Below are positions 6,617 to 12,394 of a stretch of DNA of 12,394 nt, piece by piece; positions within the stretch are counted from its first letter, which is position 1, and each line of letters opens with the position of its first letter. The translations under genes and the position numbers were made by a program. Below the pieces are notes generated by a model. The model saw only the letters and a program-made list of their open reading frames with translations, was not told where the DNA came from and searched no databases. Source of the stretch: Clostridiales bacterium (lineage in GTDB: Bacteria > Bacillota > Clostridia > Christensenellales > Aristaeellaceae); assembly GCA_019409045.1 (NCBI GenBank), contig DXVG01000024.1:1-12394 (forward strand). The letters run 5' to 3'.

Positions 6617-6645
6617 AGTATAGCACCTTTCGCGCAAACAATCAA
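6617..6645 (-). promoter_or_regulatory. sigma-A promoter of the licD-like operon
   Basis: On the minus strand: TTGATT (6640-6645), a 17-nt spacer, TATACT (6617-6622). It lies 34 bp from the licD start and appears to be the only promoter for the four genes, because the internal gaps are 20 bp or less. Confidence 0.75.
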
Positions 6646-6682
6646 GCCGGGGACGCGGCCGCGCGCCGCGGCATAGCATGCA

Positions 6683-6719
6683 GGGGAGCGGCGACGCCCG
6701 CGCGGCGCGCCCGCTCCCC
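6683..6719 (+). promoter_or_regulatory. hairpin ahead of the Cys-rich surface gene
   Basis: GGGGAGCGG (6683-6691) and its complement CCGCTCCCC (6711-6719) form a perfect 9-bp stem with a 19-nt GC-rich loop. It ends 5 nt before the AAGGAGG (6725-6731) of the next gene and has no T-run. It could be an operator or a leader structure. I see no clear sigma-A promoter for that gene, which leaves room for a sporulation sigma factor that I cannot identify with confidence. Confidence 0.45.
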
Positions 6720-6738
6720 ACCGAAAGGAGGATCATCC

Positions 6739-7512
6739 GTGTACAGACATCGAACCAACCGGAACCGGAGCTGCTACGGACTGCTCCAGTCCGTTCCCCG
6801 CGCCGCGGCCTGCGGCGTGTACTATCAGGGCCCCTGCCCGTCCCGGACCGCCGACTACCCCGGCGTGTGCGCCTGCGGCTGCGGCTGCGAGACGCCCGTG
6901 GACGACTGCGCGCGCTGCGCCCCCATCTGCGAGGATGCGGACTGCATGGCGGAGCTGACCGCCGCCGTGCAGGACGAGTGCTGCGGCTGTGGCTGCGGCT
7001 GCTCGGGAAATTGCGGCTGCTCGGGAAATTGCGGCTGTTCAGGAGGCTGCGGCTGCTCGGGAAATTGCAACTGCGGCTGCCCGGCCGAGCCGGATTGCCC
7101 CGCGGACTGCCCGGATTACTACGCCGTGCTCGCCGCCAACGGCCCCGCCTCGCTCCAGGACGGCGGCACGCTGCCGCTTTCCATCGTGCGCGGCGGCGGG
7201 AGCAGCTTTGCCACCTGCGCGGGCGGCGCGCAGGTGCTCAGGGGCGGTACCTATCTGGTCGGCTACACGCTCAACGCGCCCGCGGGCTCCGTGGCCAGCG
7301 CGTTGCTCGGCCTGCGGCTCAACGGCGTGCGCCTCTCCGAGAGCGAGACGACCGTGCAGCTCGCCGGGAGCGCGCAGGCCGCCGCGTTCTCGGGACAGAC
7401 GGTCATAAACGCCTGCGCGGGAAGCTGCATAAGCGTGGTCTGCAACGGCACGGCCACCTTCCCGCAGGGCGCGCCGCTTCTGACGATGACGCTGGTGCGC
7501 ATATCCCCGTAA
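6739..7512 (+). CDS. Cys-rich repeat protein with BclA-like C-terminal domain
   Basis: A 257-residue protein starting at GTG with AAGGAGG 7 nt upstream. Residues 1-80 hold scattered Cys; 81-124 are extremely Cys/Gly-rich with four CGCSGN-type hexapeptides (86-109). Residues about 128-257 resemble the C-terminal domain of BclA-type exosporium and spore-surface glycoproteins: GGTYLVGYTLN, LGLRLNGVRL and a closing LLTMTLVRISP. In that family the domain usually follows collagen-like Gly-X-Thr repeats; here a Cys-rich block takes their place. There is no obvious signal peptide, as for spore-coat proteins that assemble in the mother cell. A surface role is inferred, perhaps disulfide-crosslinked or metal-binding. 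It is transcribed divergently from the licD-like operon. Confidence 0.75.
   Translation: MYRHRTNRNRSCYGLLQSVPRAAACGVYYQGPCPSRTADYPGVCACGCGCETPVDDCARCAPICEDADCMAELTAAVQDECCGCGCGCSGNCGCSGNCGCSGGCGCSGNCNCGCPAEPDCPADCPDYYAVLAANGPASLQDGGTLPLSIVRGGGSSFATCAGGAQVLRGGTYLVGYTLNAPAGSVASALLGLRLNGVRLSESETTVQLAGSAQAAAFSGQTVINACAGSCISVVCNGTATFPQGAPLLTMTLVRISP
6994..7065 (+). repeat. four 18-bp in-frame tandem units
   Basis: Units at 6994-7011, 7012-7029 and 7048-7065 are identical (TGCGGCTGCTCGGGAAAT); 7030-7047 is diverged and encodes CGCSGG. Each encodes CGCSGN in frame. The near-identity at DNA level suggests recent slippage expansion and possible copy-number variation between strains. Confidence 0.85.
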
Positions 7513-7522
7513 AGGCGCAAAG

Positions 7523-7565
7523 CGGCCGCCCCGGGGCGCGCAAAGCCTTGCATCCGGGGCGGCCG
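7523..7565. terminator. hairpin between convergent genes
   Basis: A perfect 12-bp GC stem (7523-7534 with 7554-7565) and a 19-nt loop lie between the stops of the Cys-rich gene and the epimerase-like gene. No T-run follows on either strand. The placement argues for a shared 3'-end structure. Confidence 0.6.
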
Positions 7566-7584
7566 GTCTGTCGCAAAGGGTCGG

Positions 7585-8628
7585 TCAGCGGGCGAGGGCG
7601 CAGAGCTGCTCGATGTGCGCCGGCTCGTGCGCAAGCTCCAGTTCGAAGCCCGCCTGATACGTCTCGCCGGGCGCGAGCGTGATCAGCGTGCCGTTCCGGC
7701 GCGCCTCCGCGCGGGAGAGCACGCCCGATGTGGTCGGCTCCAGGCCCAGCGCGTAGTCGCCCGCGCGCATGCTCTTCCACTCGCACAGGATCGGCAGATT
7801 GCGCGCGTCGAAGCGCACGGCGGCGGCCATGCCCAGCTTTTCGTTGTGCAGCACCGCCAGCCCCTCGGAGGGGAAGCCGGTGTGGAAGTAGCACTGCTCC
7901 TCGCGGCCGATCTCCGGGGCCTCCATGCGGTCGTGCATGGCCATGCCCTCGCGGGCGAAGGCGTCGCGCGGCTCCACATGGCCCGCGTTGACGTACACGC
8001 GCGCGCCCTCGTCGAGCATGGGATAGCCGAAGTTGATGTGGTAGATCAGCATCAGCGGCGAGGGGGCGAAGCCCTGGTTCTCCACGCTGTCGGCCACGCG
8101 CACGCGGTTTGTCTGCGTGTGGACGTATATATCGCGCGTGAGCAGCAGGTTCTCCTCGAACACGCAGGCCTCGCGCACCTCGCCCCGCAGGTGGATGACC
8201 GCCTCGTCGCCGTCATACTCCACCTGGCAGCGCACGTTCTGGGCGGGCGTGTTGCTGTAGGGGCCGTGCAGGCCCAGCGCGCGCTCGCCGTCCATGCCCG
8301 CGCCGCCGGCGTAGCTCAGGCCGCAGGTGGTGAGTATGCCCGCGTTGAACTGGCGCAGAAAGCCGCGCGCGCCGTCCTCGGCATACAGGTTTGCAGAGCG
8401 CAACCCCACCTTCCCGCCAAAGCCCATGTTCACGCCGCGCAAGCGCAGAAAGGGCAGGTCCATGCCGCGGTCGGCCAGCACCGTCAGTTGCAGGCCCGCG
8501 CCGTTGTCCACGTCGAAGGCGCGCATGCCCCGGGCGGGGCCGTCGTTGAATGTGTAGTCCTTTACGCCAAAGAGCGTGTCCAGATTGCCCGCGTACATGC
8601 GCAGGCGAGCCAAATCGCTTTTTTTCAT
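7585..8628 (-). CDS. DUF4432 aldose-1-epimerase family protein
   Basis: A 347-residue protein of the galactose-mutarotase-like superfamily, DUF4432 group. Family-like segments include LADRGMDLPFL (51-61), TTCGLSYAGG (100-109), LGLHGPYSNTPAQ (118-130) with a candidate catalytic His121, and YHINFGYPMLDEGA. Members act on, or only bind, sugars and sugar acids; the substrate is unknown here. The ATG at 8628 is chosen because the promoter -10 lies inside the longer GTG reading from 8697. Its AAAGGA (8642-8647) is 13 nt away, a rather long spacing. It stands alone, convergent with the Cys-rich gene and divergent from a two-component pair. Confidence 0.85.
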   Translation of the reverse strand: MKKSDLARLRMYAGNLDTLFGVKDYTFNDGPARGMRAFDVDNGAGLQLTVLADRGMDLPFLRLRGVNMGFGGKVGLRSANLYAEDGARGFLRQFNAGILTTCGLSYAGGAGMDGERALGLHGPYSNTPAQNVRCQVEYDGDEAVIHLRGEVREACVFEENLLLTRDIYVHTQTNRVRVADSVENQGFAPSPLMLIYHINFGYPMLDEGARVYVNAGHVEPRDAFAREGMAMHDRMEAPEIGREEQCYFHTGFPSEGLAVLHNEKLGMAAAVRFDARNLPILCEWKSMRAGDYALGLEPTTSGVLSRAEARRNGTLITLAPGETYQAGFELELAHEPAHIEQLCALAR

Positions 8629-8670
8629 GCCGTTATAGCCGTCCTTTCCCGATGAGATTTCACCACTTAC

Positions 8671-8699
8671 AGTATACAGCGTTTTGCCGCCGCGCACAA
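8671..8699 (-). promoter_or_regulatory. promoter of the epimerase-like gene
   Basis: On the minus strand: TTGTGC (8694-8699), a 17-nt spacer, TATACT (8671-8676). One copy of the direct repeat at 8682-8728 lies within its spacer and -35. Confidence 0.65.
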
Positions 8700-8728
8700 G
8701 ATGCCGGGCATTTTTTTGCCGCCGCGCA
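8682..8728. repeat. 15-bp direct repeat in the divergent promoter region
   Basis: TTTTGCCGCCGCGCA occurs at 8682-8696 and again at 8714-8728, 32 bp apart start to start, which is about three helical turns. The first copy overlaps the epimerase promoter. The second lies about 35 bp upstream of the histidine-kinase -10. This is the arrangement expected for two dimers or monomers of a regulator bound on one DNA face; the KdpE-like regulator encoded next door is a natural candidate. Confidence 0.65.
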
Positions 8729-8763
8729 ATTTATGGAGAGTTTACACTTTTTTCGCGCGCATG

Positions 8764-8772
8764 TGGTATAAT
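8764..8772 (+). promoter_or_regulatory. extended -10 promoter of the two-component operon
   Basis: TGG immediately before a perfect TATAAT (8767-8772) makes an extended -10. TTTACA lies 20 nt upstream, too far for a normal -35. The predicted start is near 8779, giving a leader of about 25 nt. Confidence 0.75.
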
Positions 8773-8804
8773 CTCAGCAGAGCACACAAAAGGGGGCGGG
8801 GAGA

Positions 8805-9908
8805 TTGCATCGCCTGCGGCAAAGCGCGCGTCCCATCCTGCGGGACGCGGCGGTGGCGCTGACGGCGCTTGCGGGCGCGACGGGCCTGAGCGCGCTGTGC
8901 GCGCACCTGGACCCGGAGGGCAACAGCTATGCGCCGATGCTGTTTCTGTTCGCGGTGGCGCTCATCAGCCGCCTGACGCGCGGGTATGTGTACGGCGTGT
9001 GCGCGGCGGTCCTGAGCGTATTTCTGGTCAACTTCGCCTTCACCGAGCCGGTGATGGCGTTCAACTTCAGCCTCGCGGGCTACCCGCTGATGTTTCTGAC
9101 GCTGCTGGCCACGGCGCTGTTCATCGGCGCGATGACCACGCAGCTCAAGCGGCAGGAGGAGCGCACATACCGCGCGCGGCTGGAGGAGATGCGCGCCAAC
9201 CTTCTGCGCGCCGTGTCGCACGATCTGCGCACGCCGCTGACCTCCATCTCCGCCGCGGCCTCGGTGCTCTCCGAGGAGATGGACAACCTGCCGCCCGAGC
9301 GCCGGCGCGCCATGCTCGGCCAGATCAGCGACGACGCGCAGTGGCTGATCCGCATGGTGGAGAACCTTCTGTCCATCACGCGCGTGGGCGAGGGCGCGTC
9401 CGCGCTGCGCAAGGCGCCCGAGGCCGCCGAGGAGGTCGTCGCCGAGGCCGTGCGCAAGTACCGCGCCCGCTACGCCACGCCCGAGGCCGTGATCTGCCTG
9501 CCGGAGGAGCTGGTGATGGTGCCCATGGACGCCATACTCATCGGGCAGGTGCTCTCCAACCTCCTGGAAAACGCGGCCATGCACGCGCGGGGGGCCACGC
9601 GCGTGCGCGTCGGCCTGCGCGTGGAGGGGGCCAAGGCCGTGTTCGAGGTGTCCGACAACGGCGCGGGCATCGAGCCTGCGCGGCTGGAGACGCTGTTCGA
9701 CCCCTCGGCGGCGCAGCCGAGCGACTGCGCGGGCAGTGGGCGCAACAACATGGGCATCGGCCTGAGCGTTTGCCGCACCATCGTCATGGCGCACGGCGGC
9801 GCGCTCTGGGCGCGCAATCTGCCCGAGGGCGGCGCGAGCTTCCGCTTCACGCTGCCCATGGAAAAGGAGGATACGCATGCGCAACGCGGCAACCATACTG
9901 ATCGTTGA
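8805..9908 (+). CDS. KdpD-like sensor histidine kinase (short form)
   Basis: A 367-residue kinase. Four membrane segments (about 14-33, 43-57, 61-79, 92-111) form a DUF4118 domain like that of KdpD, including the characteristic VNFAFTEP loop (75-82). The HisKA domain has the phospho-acceptor in AVSHDLRTPLT (His139). The ATPase domain has the N box ENAAMHA (255-261), DNGAGIE (284-290) and NMGIGL (315-320). The N-terminal KdpD and USP domains (about 400 residues in full KdpD) are absent. The start is TTG with a G-rich site just upstream; the first internal Met would remove the first membrane segment. It overlaps the regulator gene by 32 bp. No kdpFABC pump lies in the window. Confidence 0.92.
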   Translation: MHRLRQSARPILRDAAVALTALAGATGLSALCAHLDPEGNSYAPMLFLFAVALISRLTRGYVYGVCAAVLSVFLVNFAFTEPVMAFNFSLAGYPLMFLTLLATALFIGAMTTQLKRQEERTYRARLEEMRANLLRAVSHDLRTPLTSISAAASVLSEEMDNLPPERRRAMLGQISDDAQWLIRMVENLLSITRVGEGASALRKAPEAAEEVVAEAVRKYRARYATPEAVICLPEELVMVPMDAILIGQVLSNLLENAAMHARGATRVRVGLRVEGAKAVFEVSDNGAGIEPARLETLFDPSAAQPSDCAGSGRNNMGIGLSVCRTIVMAHGGALWARNLPEGGASFRFTLPMEKEDTHAQRGNHTDR

Positions 9909-10581
9909 GGACGACGAGCGCATACGCGCGCTGATGCGCACGCTGCTGGTGGCGGCGGGCTACGCGGTGCTGGAGACGGGCAACGCCACCACGGCGCTTT
10001 CCATGCTGGCCTCGCACAGCCCGGAGCTTATGCTGCTGGATCTGGGGCTTCCCGACCGCGACGGGCAGGAGCTTCTGCGCGAGATCCGCTCCTGGTCGCG
10101 CGTGCCGGTGGTGGTGGTGTCCGCCCGCGGGCAGGAGCGCGACAAGGTGCGCGCGCTCGACGGCGGTGCGGACGATTACATCACCAAGCCCTTCGGCACC
10201 GAGGAGCTGCTCGCCCGCATACGCGCGGCGCTGCGCCACGGCCAGCGCGGCGCGGAGGGCGAAAAGAGCGTGTACAACATCGGCGGCCTGTGCGTGGACA
10301 CGGAGCGCCGCGTGGTCAGCGTGGAGGGGCGGGAGGTGCACCTGACGCAGATCGAGTACAAGATCGTCACGCTTTTGTGCCGCAACGCCGGCAAGGTGCT
10401 CACGCACGACGCGATGATCCGCGAGGTCTGGGGCCCGTTTTCCGGGTGCGACACGCAGCTTCTGCGCGTGAACATGGCAAACATACGCCGCAAGATCGAA
10501 AAGGACCCCGCCATGCCCGAGTACATACGCACGGAGATCGGCGTGGGCTATCGGCTCGTGGACGGGCAGGGCAGGGACTGA
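9877..10581 (+). CDS. KdpE-like OmpR-family response regulator
   Basis: A 234-residue regulator. The receiver domain (1-120) has the acidic pair E11/D12, phospho-acceptor D55 in LLDLGLPD, Ser82 and Lys104 in YITKPF. The DNA-binding winged helix (about 130-230) has the KdpE-like run IEYKIVTLLCRNAGKVLTH and ends GVGYRLV. The ATG has AAGGAGG 6 nt upstream, inside the kinase gene, so the two are translationally coupled. It probably controls its own divergent promoter region or genes outside the window. Whether it answers potassium or another envelope signal cannot be told. Confidence 0.94.
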   Translation: MRNAATILIVEDDERIRALMRTLLVAAGYAVLETGNATTALSMLASHSPELMLLDLGLPDRDGQELLREIRSWSRVPVVVVSARGQERDKVRALDGGADDYITKPFGTEELLARIRAALRHGQRGAEGEKSVYNIGGLCVDTERRVVSVEGREVHLTQIEYKIVTLLCRNAGKVLTHDAMIREVWGPFSGCDTQLLRVNMANIRRKIEKDPAMPEYIRTEIGVGYRLVDGQGRD

Positions 10582-10615
10582 AAAACCCCCTTCATGCATC
10601 ATGGAGGGGGTTTTT
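10581..10615. terminator. bidirectional intrinsic terminator
   Basis: AAAAACCCCCT (10581-10591) pairs with AGGGGGTTTTT (10605-10615), and the stem can extend inward through a T-G wobble and CATG. It starts at the last base of the regulator stop codon and ends 14 bp before the stop of the convergent membrane-protein gene. It has a T-run in both directions. Confidence 0.92.
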
Positions 10616-10628
10616 GCGCGCCGGGCCG

Positions 10629-11138
10629 CTATGCGCCGGGCGCGTAGGAGGGCGCGCCGCACTCCGCGCAGGGCAGGTATCCGGAATAATGCGCCACCGC
10701 CAGCGTATACTTTTTGCTGTAGTAGGCGACGTATTTGCAGTCCGAGAGGTGGTAGTACTCACCGTTGTCGTTTGCGTAGACGTAGGTCTCCTGCGTCTCC
10801 TCCACGTCGCTGAACACGGGGCCGGAGGAGGAGCCGATCACGCCGGTGCCGATGTAGGTGCGGTCCAGCGCCTCGGGAAGCTCCGGGCCGTACACCGCCA
10901 CGTCGCGCTCCGCGCCCACCAGCCGCACGCCTCCGGCCGCGTTCTCCGGCGGCAGCGTCTGCGGCAGCAGCACCGCGGTGGTCAGCGCGACAAAGCAGGC
11001 GGTCACCACGCACTTCACGGCGGGATGCCCCCGCGCGGTTCGCCACATCAGAAACAGGCCGTAGGGGAAACAGAGAATCAGAAGGAGGATGACCTTCCGA
11101 TTCGACGGTTTCCGCCGCCGTCCCGGCTTTTTCCGCAT
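10629..11138 (-). CDS. two-TM membrane protein with Cys/His motif domain
   Basis: A 169-residue protein of unknown function. A basic N-terminus (RKKPGRRRKPSNRK) precedes two membrane segments (about 15-32 and 42-60); the rest probably lies outside the membrane. The C-terminal part (118-160) reads YVYANDNGEYYHLSDCKYV, then a Tyr-rich stretch and GYLPCAEC. This His-x3-Cys, then Cys-x2-Cys layout (H130, C134, C157, C160) resembles the small Ada-like, probably zinc-binding module found at the ends of secreted nucleases and other exported clostridial proteins. The ATG at 11138 is chosen from the promoter position; the GAGGG site is weak. The in-frame stretch upstream is non-coding in character. 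Confidence 0.7.
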   Translation of the reverse strand: MRKKPGRRRKPSNRKVILLLILCFPYGLFLMWRTARGHPAVKCVVTACFVALTTAVLLPQTLPPENAAGGVRLVGAERDVAVYGPELPEALDRTYIGTGVIGSSSGPVFSDVEETQETYVYANDNGEYYHLSDCKYVAYYSKKYTLAVAHYSGYLPCAECGAPSYAPGA

Positions 11139-11183
11139 TGCCCAAGCCCTCGTTTCCCAAAATTCGACAATATCCTGCCCAGT

Positions 11184-11213
11184 ATTGTAACGCTCTGCGG
11201 GGAGGGCTGTAAA
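11184..11213 (-). promoter_or_regulatory. promoter of the two-TM membrane protein gene
   Basis: On the minus strand: TTTACA (11208-11213), an 18-nt spacer, TACAAT (11184-11189). It gives a leader of about 40 nt to the ATG at 11138. Confidence 0.65.
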
Positions 11214-11339
11214 GAAACCGGGGGTGGAGTTCAGGGAAATGTACCAAACCGATAACAAGTGAAACACTTCTGTAATATACAACCGATTGCGGGGGCGCGC
11301 GGCCCCGGCCACAACATGTAGTGTCCGCGCGCGCAAGGC
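11214..11339. other. divergent intergenic region
   Basis: There is no gene here. It contains a short palindrome AAGTGAAACACTT (11257-11269) and a small GC hairpin GGGGC/GCCCC (11292-11306). Both are too small to interpret with confidence. Confidence 0.4.
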
Positions 11340-11369
11340 CCGCGGCGCTTGACAGCGGGCGCGCCGCGG
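11340..11369. promoter_or_regulatory. 9-bp dyad bracketing the -35 of the J-domain gene
   Basis: CCGCGGCGC (11340-11348) and its complement GCGCCGCGG (11361-11369) are separated by 12 bp. The spacer begins exactly with the -35 hexamer TTGACA. The right arm fills the -35/-10 spacer, so a protein bound here would block the polymerase. Confidence 0.5.
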
Positions 11370-11378
11370 TGGTATACT
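11349..11378 (+). promoter_or_regulatory. promoter of the J-domain gene
   Basis: Perfect TTGACA (11349-11354), an 18-nt spacer, and TATACT (11373-11378) preceded by TGG as an extended -10. This is one of the strongest matches in the window. Confidence 0.85.
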
Positions 11379-11431
11379 TGGTCTATTGACCGGAAACGCC
11401 GCTTCCATAATATGCGGGAGGGAGATGCGAC

Positions 11432-11920
11432 ATGGCGGAACACCATCAGGTCCTGGGCGTATCGCCCTGCGCGAGCAGGGAGGAGATCCGCGCGGCCTAC
11501 CGCGCGCTCGCCCGCCGCTGGCATCCGGACCGCTTTATGGAGGGCCCGGAGCGGGAGTGGGCCACCGCGCGCATGGCCGAGATCACGGGCGCGTACCGCG
11601 CGTGCCTGCGCTCGGCGGGCAGCGCGCGCTGCCCGCACGCGGGGGACGAGGAGCGGCTGGCGCGGGCGCGGCGGCTGATCGACGACGGGCAGCTCGTTCG
11701 CGCGCGCGAGGTGCTCATGCAGGTGTCCACCCGCCGCGCGGAGTGGAACTACCTGTTCGGGCTGATGCTGCTGCACCGCCGCGAGTACGAAAAGGCGCTG
11801 ATCTACCTGTCGGTGGCGGCGCACCAGCAGCCGGAGAACGAAAAGTACGCCCGCATGGAAAACGTGGCGCGCGGCGCGCTGGAGAGCGGCCGTCCGCGCC
11901 GGGCGCGCATACTGCGCTGA
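11432..11920 (+). CDS. small J-domain protein with TPR-like C-terminus
   Basis: A 162-residue protein. Residues about 4-62 are a J-domain with helix II basic run YRALARRW and the essential HPD (31-33), so it should stimulate the ATPase of DnaK. It lacks the Gly/Phe and zinc-finger regions of DnaJ itself. Residues about 72-135 form helical pairs resembling TPR repeats (for example LARARRLIDDGQLVRAREVL and WNYLFGLMLLHRREYEKALIYLSVA), suggesting a client- or partner-binding surface. The ATG has GGGAGGGAG about 8 nt upstream. It is monocistronic, between its own promoter and the ileS promoter. Its client is unknown. Confidence 0.85.
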   Translation: MAEHHQVLGVSPCASREEIRAAYRALARRWHPDRFMEGPEREWATARMAEITGAYRACLRSAGSARCPHAGDEERLARARRLIDDGQLVRAREVLMQVSTRRAEWNYLFGLMLLHRREYEKALIYLSVAAHQQPENEKYARMENVARGALESGRPRRARILR

Positions 11921-11939
11921 AGCGGGGCGGAATTAACAT

Positions 11940-11966
11940 CCCGCGCCTTTACAAACGCGGCGCGGG
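11940..11966. promoter_or_regulatory. 8-bp dyad bracketing the -35 of ileS
   Basis: CCCGCGCC (11940-11947) and GGCGCGGG (11959-11966) are perfect complements separated by 11 bp that begin with the -35 TTTACA. It has the same geometry as the dyad of the J-domain promoter. It could also be a terminator-like stem for the J-domain gene 20 bp upstream, although no T-run follows. Confidence 0.5.
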
Positions 11967-11975
11967 CGGTATAAT
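11948..11975 (+). promoter_or_regulatory. sigma-A promoter of ileS
   Basis: TTTACA (11948-11953), a 16-nt spacer, perfect TATAAT (11970-11975). Transcription should begin near 11982, giving a leader of about 260 nt, a normal length for a T-box. Confidence 0.85.
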
Positions 11976-11981
11976 AGTGGT

Positions 11982-12227
11982 GAAAACGCCTTGAAGGGGA
12001 GCGCCTTCGCACGCACTTTCCCAAGCGAGCCGGGGGCGGTGGGAGCCCGGCGGAGAGGAGCGAGGGGTATCGCCCCGGAGCGGCAAGCCGAACGCCGTCG
12101 GCCAGTAAGCGAAGCCGGGTACGCCCGTTACAGCGAAGGCGCGCTTGCGCGCCGCGAGAGGGCGCTTTGCGCCAAATTGGGTGGTACCGCGATGAACCTC
12201 GTCCCATGTGGGCGGGGCGATTTTTTT
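11982..12227 (+). ncRNA. T-box riboswitch leader, isoleucine type
   Basis: The leader senses uncharged tRNA-Ile and permits transcription of ileS. The distal stem I region is recognisable by its AAGCGAGCC and GGTGGGAGCC segments. The specifier is read as ATC (12069-12071), in the usual position before a GGAGC box (12077-12081). The T-box core GGGTGGTACCGCG (12179-12191) contains TGGT (12182-12185), which pairs with the ACCA end expected for tRNA-Ile. An intrinsic terminator at 12197-12227 follows. Stem III and linker hairpins (for example GGCGCGC/GCGCGCC near 12140) are unusually GC-rich. Confidence 0.93.
12197..12227 (+). terminator. T-box-controlled terminator of ileS
   Basis: CCTCG and CCC (12197-12205, one bulged base) pair with GGGCGGGG (12210-12217) and are followed by seven Ts (12221-12227). 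It forms when the antiterminator is not stabilised by uncharged tRNA. Confidence 0.88.
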
Positions 12228-12242
12228 CGGAGGGATGGTCTC

Positions 12243-12394
12243 ATGTTTGAAAAGGTTTCCCCGAATCTGGATTTCGTGGCCCGCGAGGCCGAGGTGGTCA
12301 AGTTCTGGAAGGACAACGCCATCTTTGAAAAGTCCGTCCAAAACCGCGAGGGTGGCGAGGAGTTTTCCTTCTTCGACGGCCCGCCCACGGCCAA
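12243..12394 (+). CDS. ileS: isoleucyl-tRNA synthetase, 5' part (runs off the window)
   Basis: Only the first 50 codons are present. The start MFEKVSPNLDFVAREAEVVK and the segment FFDGPPTA match the N-terminus of class I isoleucyl-tRNA synthetase, where this segment precedes the HIGH signature lying just outside the window. The enzyme attaches isoleucine to tRNA-Ile. The reading resembles the eukaryote-like type 2 IleS seen in many clostridia more than the type 1 form, but 50 residues are too few to be sure. GGAGGG at 12229-12234 lies 8 nt before the ATG; an ATG at 12235 is out of frame. It is controlled by the T-box upstream, which supports the identity independently. Confidence 0.93.
   Translation, partial: MFEKVSPNLDFVAREAEVVKFWKDNAIFEKSVQNREGGEEFSFFDGPPTA

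Noticed and set aside
6646..6738. Sporulation-type promoter for the Cys-rich gene
   Set aside because: CATAGCATG near 6672 faintly recalls a -10 element of sporulation sigma factors, but no matching -35 at correct spacing is convincing.
6994..7065. Possible CRISPR-like repeats
   Set aside because: The units are contiguous 18-bp in-frame codon repeats with no spacers.
7615..8655. 346-residue plus-strand open frame opposite the epimerase-like gene
   Set aside because: Its His/Ala/Val/Arg-rich composition mirrors the minus-strand codons, and the minus-strand protein has clear family motifs, a promoter and a start.
8742..9941. 399-residue minus-strand open frame opposite the histidine kinase
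   Set aside because: It is a shadow of a well-supported kinase gene; no ribosome binding site or recognisable domain.
12067..12071. GTA or TAT as alternative T-box specifiers (Val or Tyr)
   Set aside because: The downstream gene begins like isoleucyl-tRNA synthetase, and ATC has the usual distance to the GGAGC box.

Overview
The window looks like chromosome from a GC-rich member of the Bacillota, most likely a clostridial, possibly spore-forming gut lineage. The evidence is the rpsF-ssb-rpsR order, a T-box leader in front of ileS, near-consensus sigma-A promoters, strong AGGAGG-type ribosome binding sites and a DUF4143 ATPase. No species can be named from the sequence alone.

Left part (1-3045, mostly minus strand). 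A hairpin-rich intergenic stretch contains two identical 55-bp repeats that bracket further palindromes. Next comes the operon rpsF-ssb-rpsR (ribosomal proteins S6 and S18 around single-strand DNA-binding protein), with a consensus promoter and a short structured leader. Upstream of it is a separately promoted AAA+ ATPase/DUF4143 gene that looks less GC-rich than its neighbours and was probably acquired by transfer.

Middle part (3128-6645, minus strand). One promoter drives four tightly packed genes: a LicD-family transferase, a Stealth-family sugar-phosphate transferase, a TagD-like cytidylyltransferase and an asparagine-synthase-like PP-loop enzyme that lacks a glutaminase domain. They end at a good intrinsic terminator. 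I read this as a compact pathway that decorates a cell-surface glycopolymer with a phospho-linked, possibly amidated, substituent. It is the best candidate in the window for an undescribed system; the product is not known.

Right part (6739-12394). A divergent gene encodes a cysteine-rich repeat protein with a BclA-like C-terminal domain, probably a spore-surface or cell-surface protein. Convergent to it is a DUF4432 aldose-1-epimerase-like gene. That gene shares a short divergent promoter region, containing a 15-bp direct repeat with a 32-bp period, with a KdpD/KdpE-like two-component pair. The pair ends at a bidirectional terminator that also serves a convergent two-TM membrane protein with a Cys/His metal-site motif. 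A small J-domain protein follows, and then the complete isoleucine T-box leader (specifier ATC) with the first 50 codons of ileS. The promoters of the J-domain gene and of ileS share an unusual layout in which a perfect GC-rich dyad brackets the -35 hexamer.
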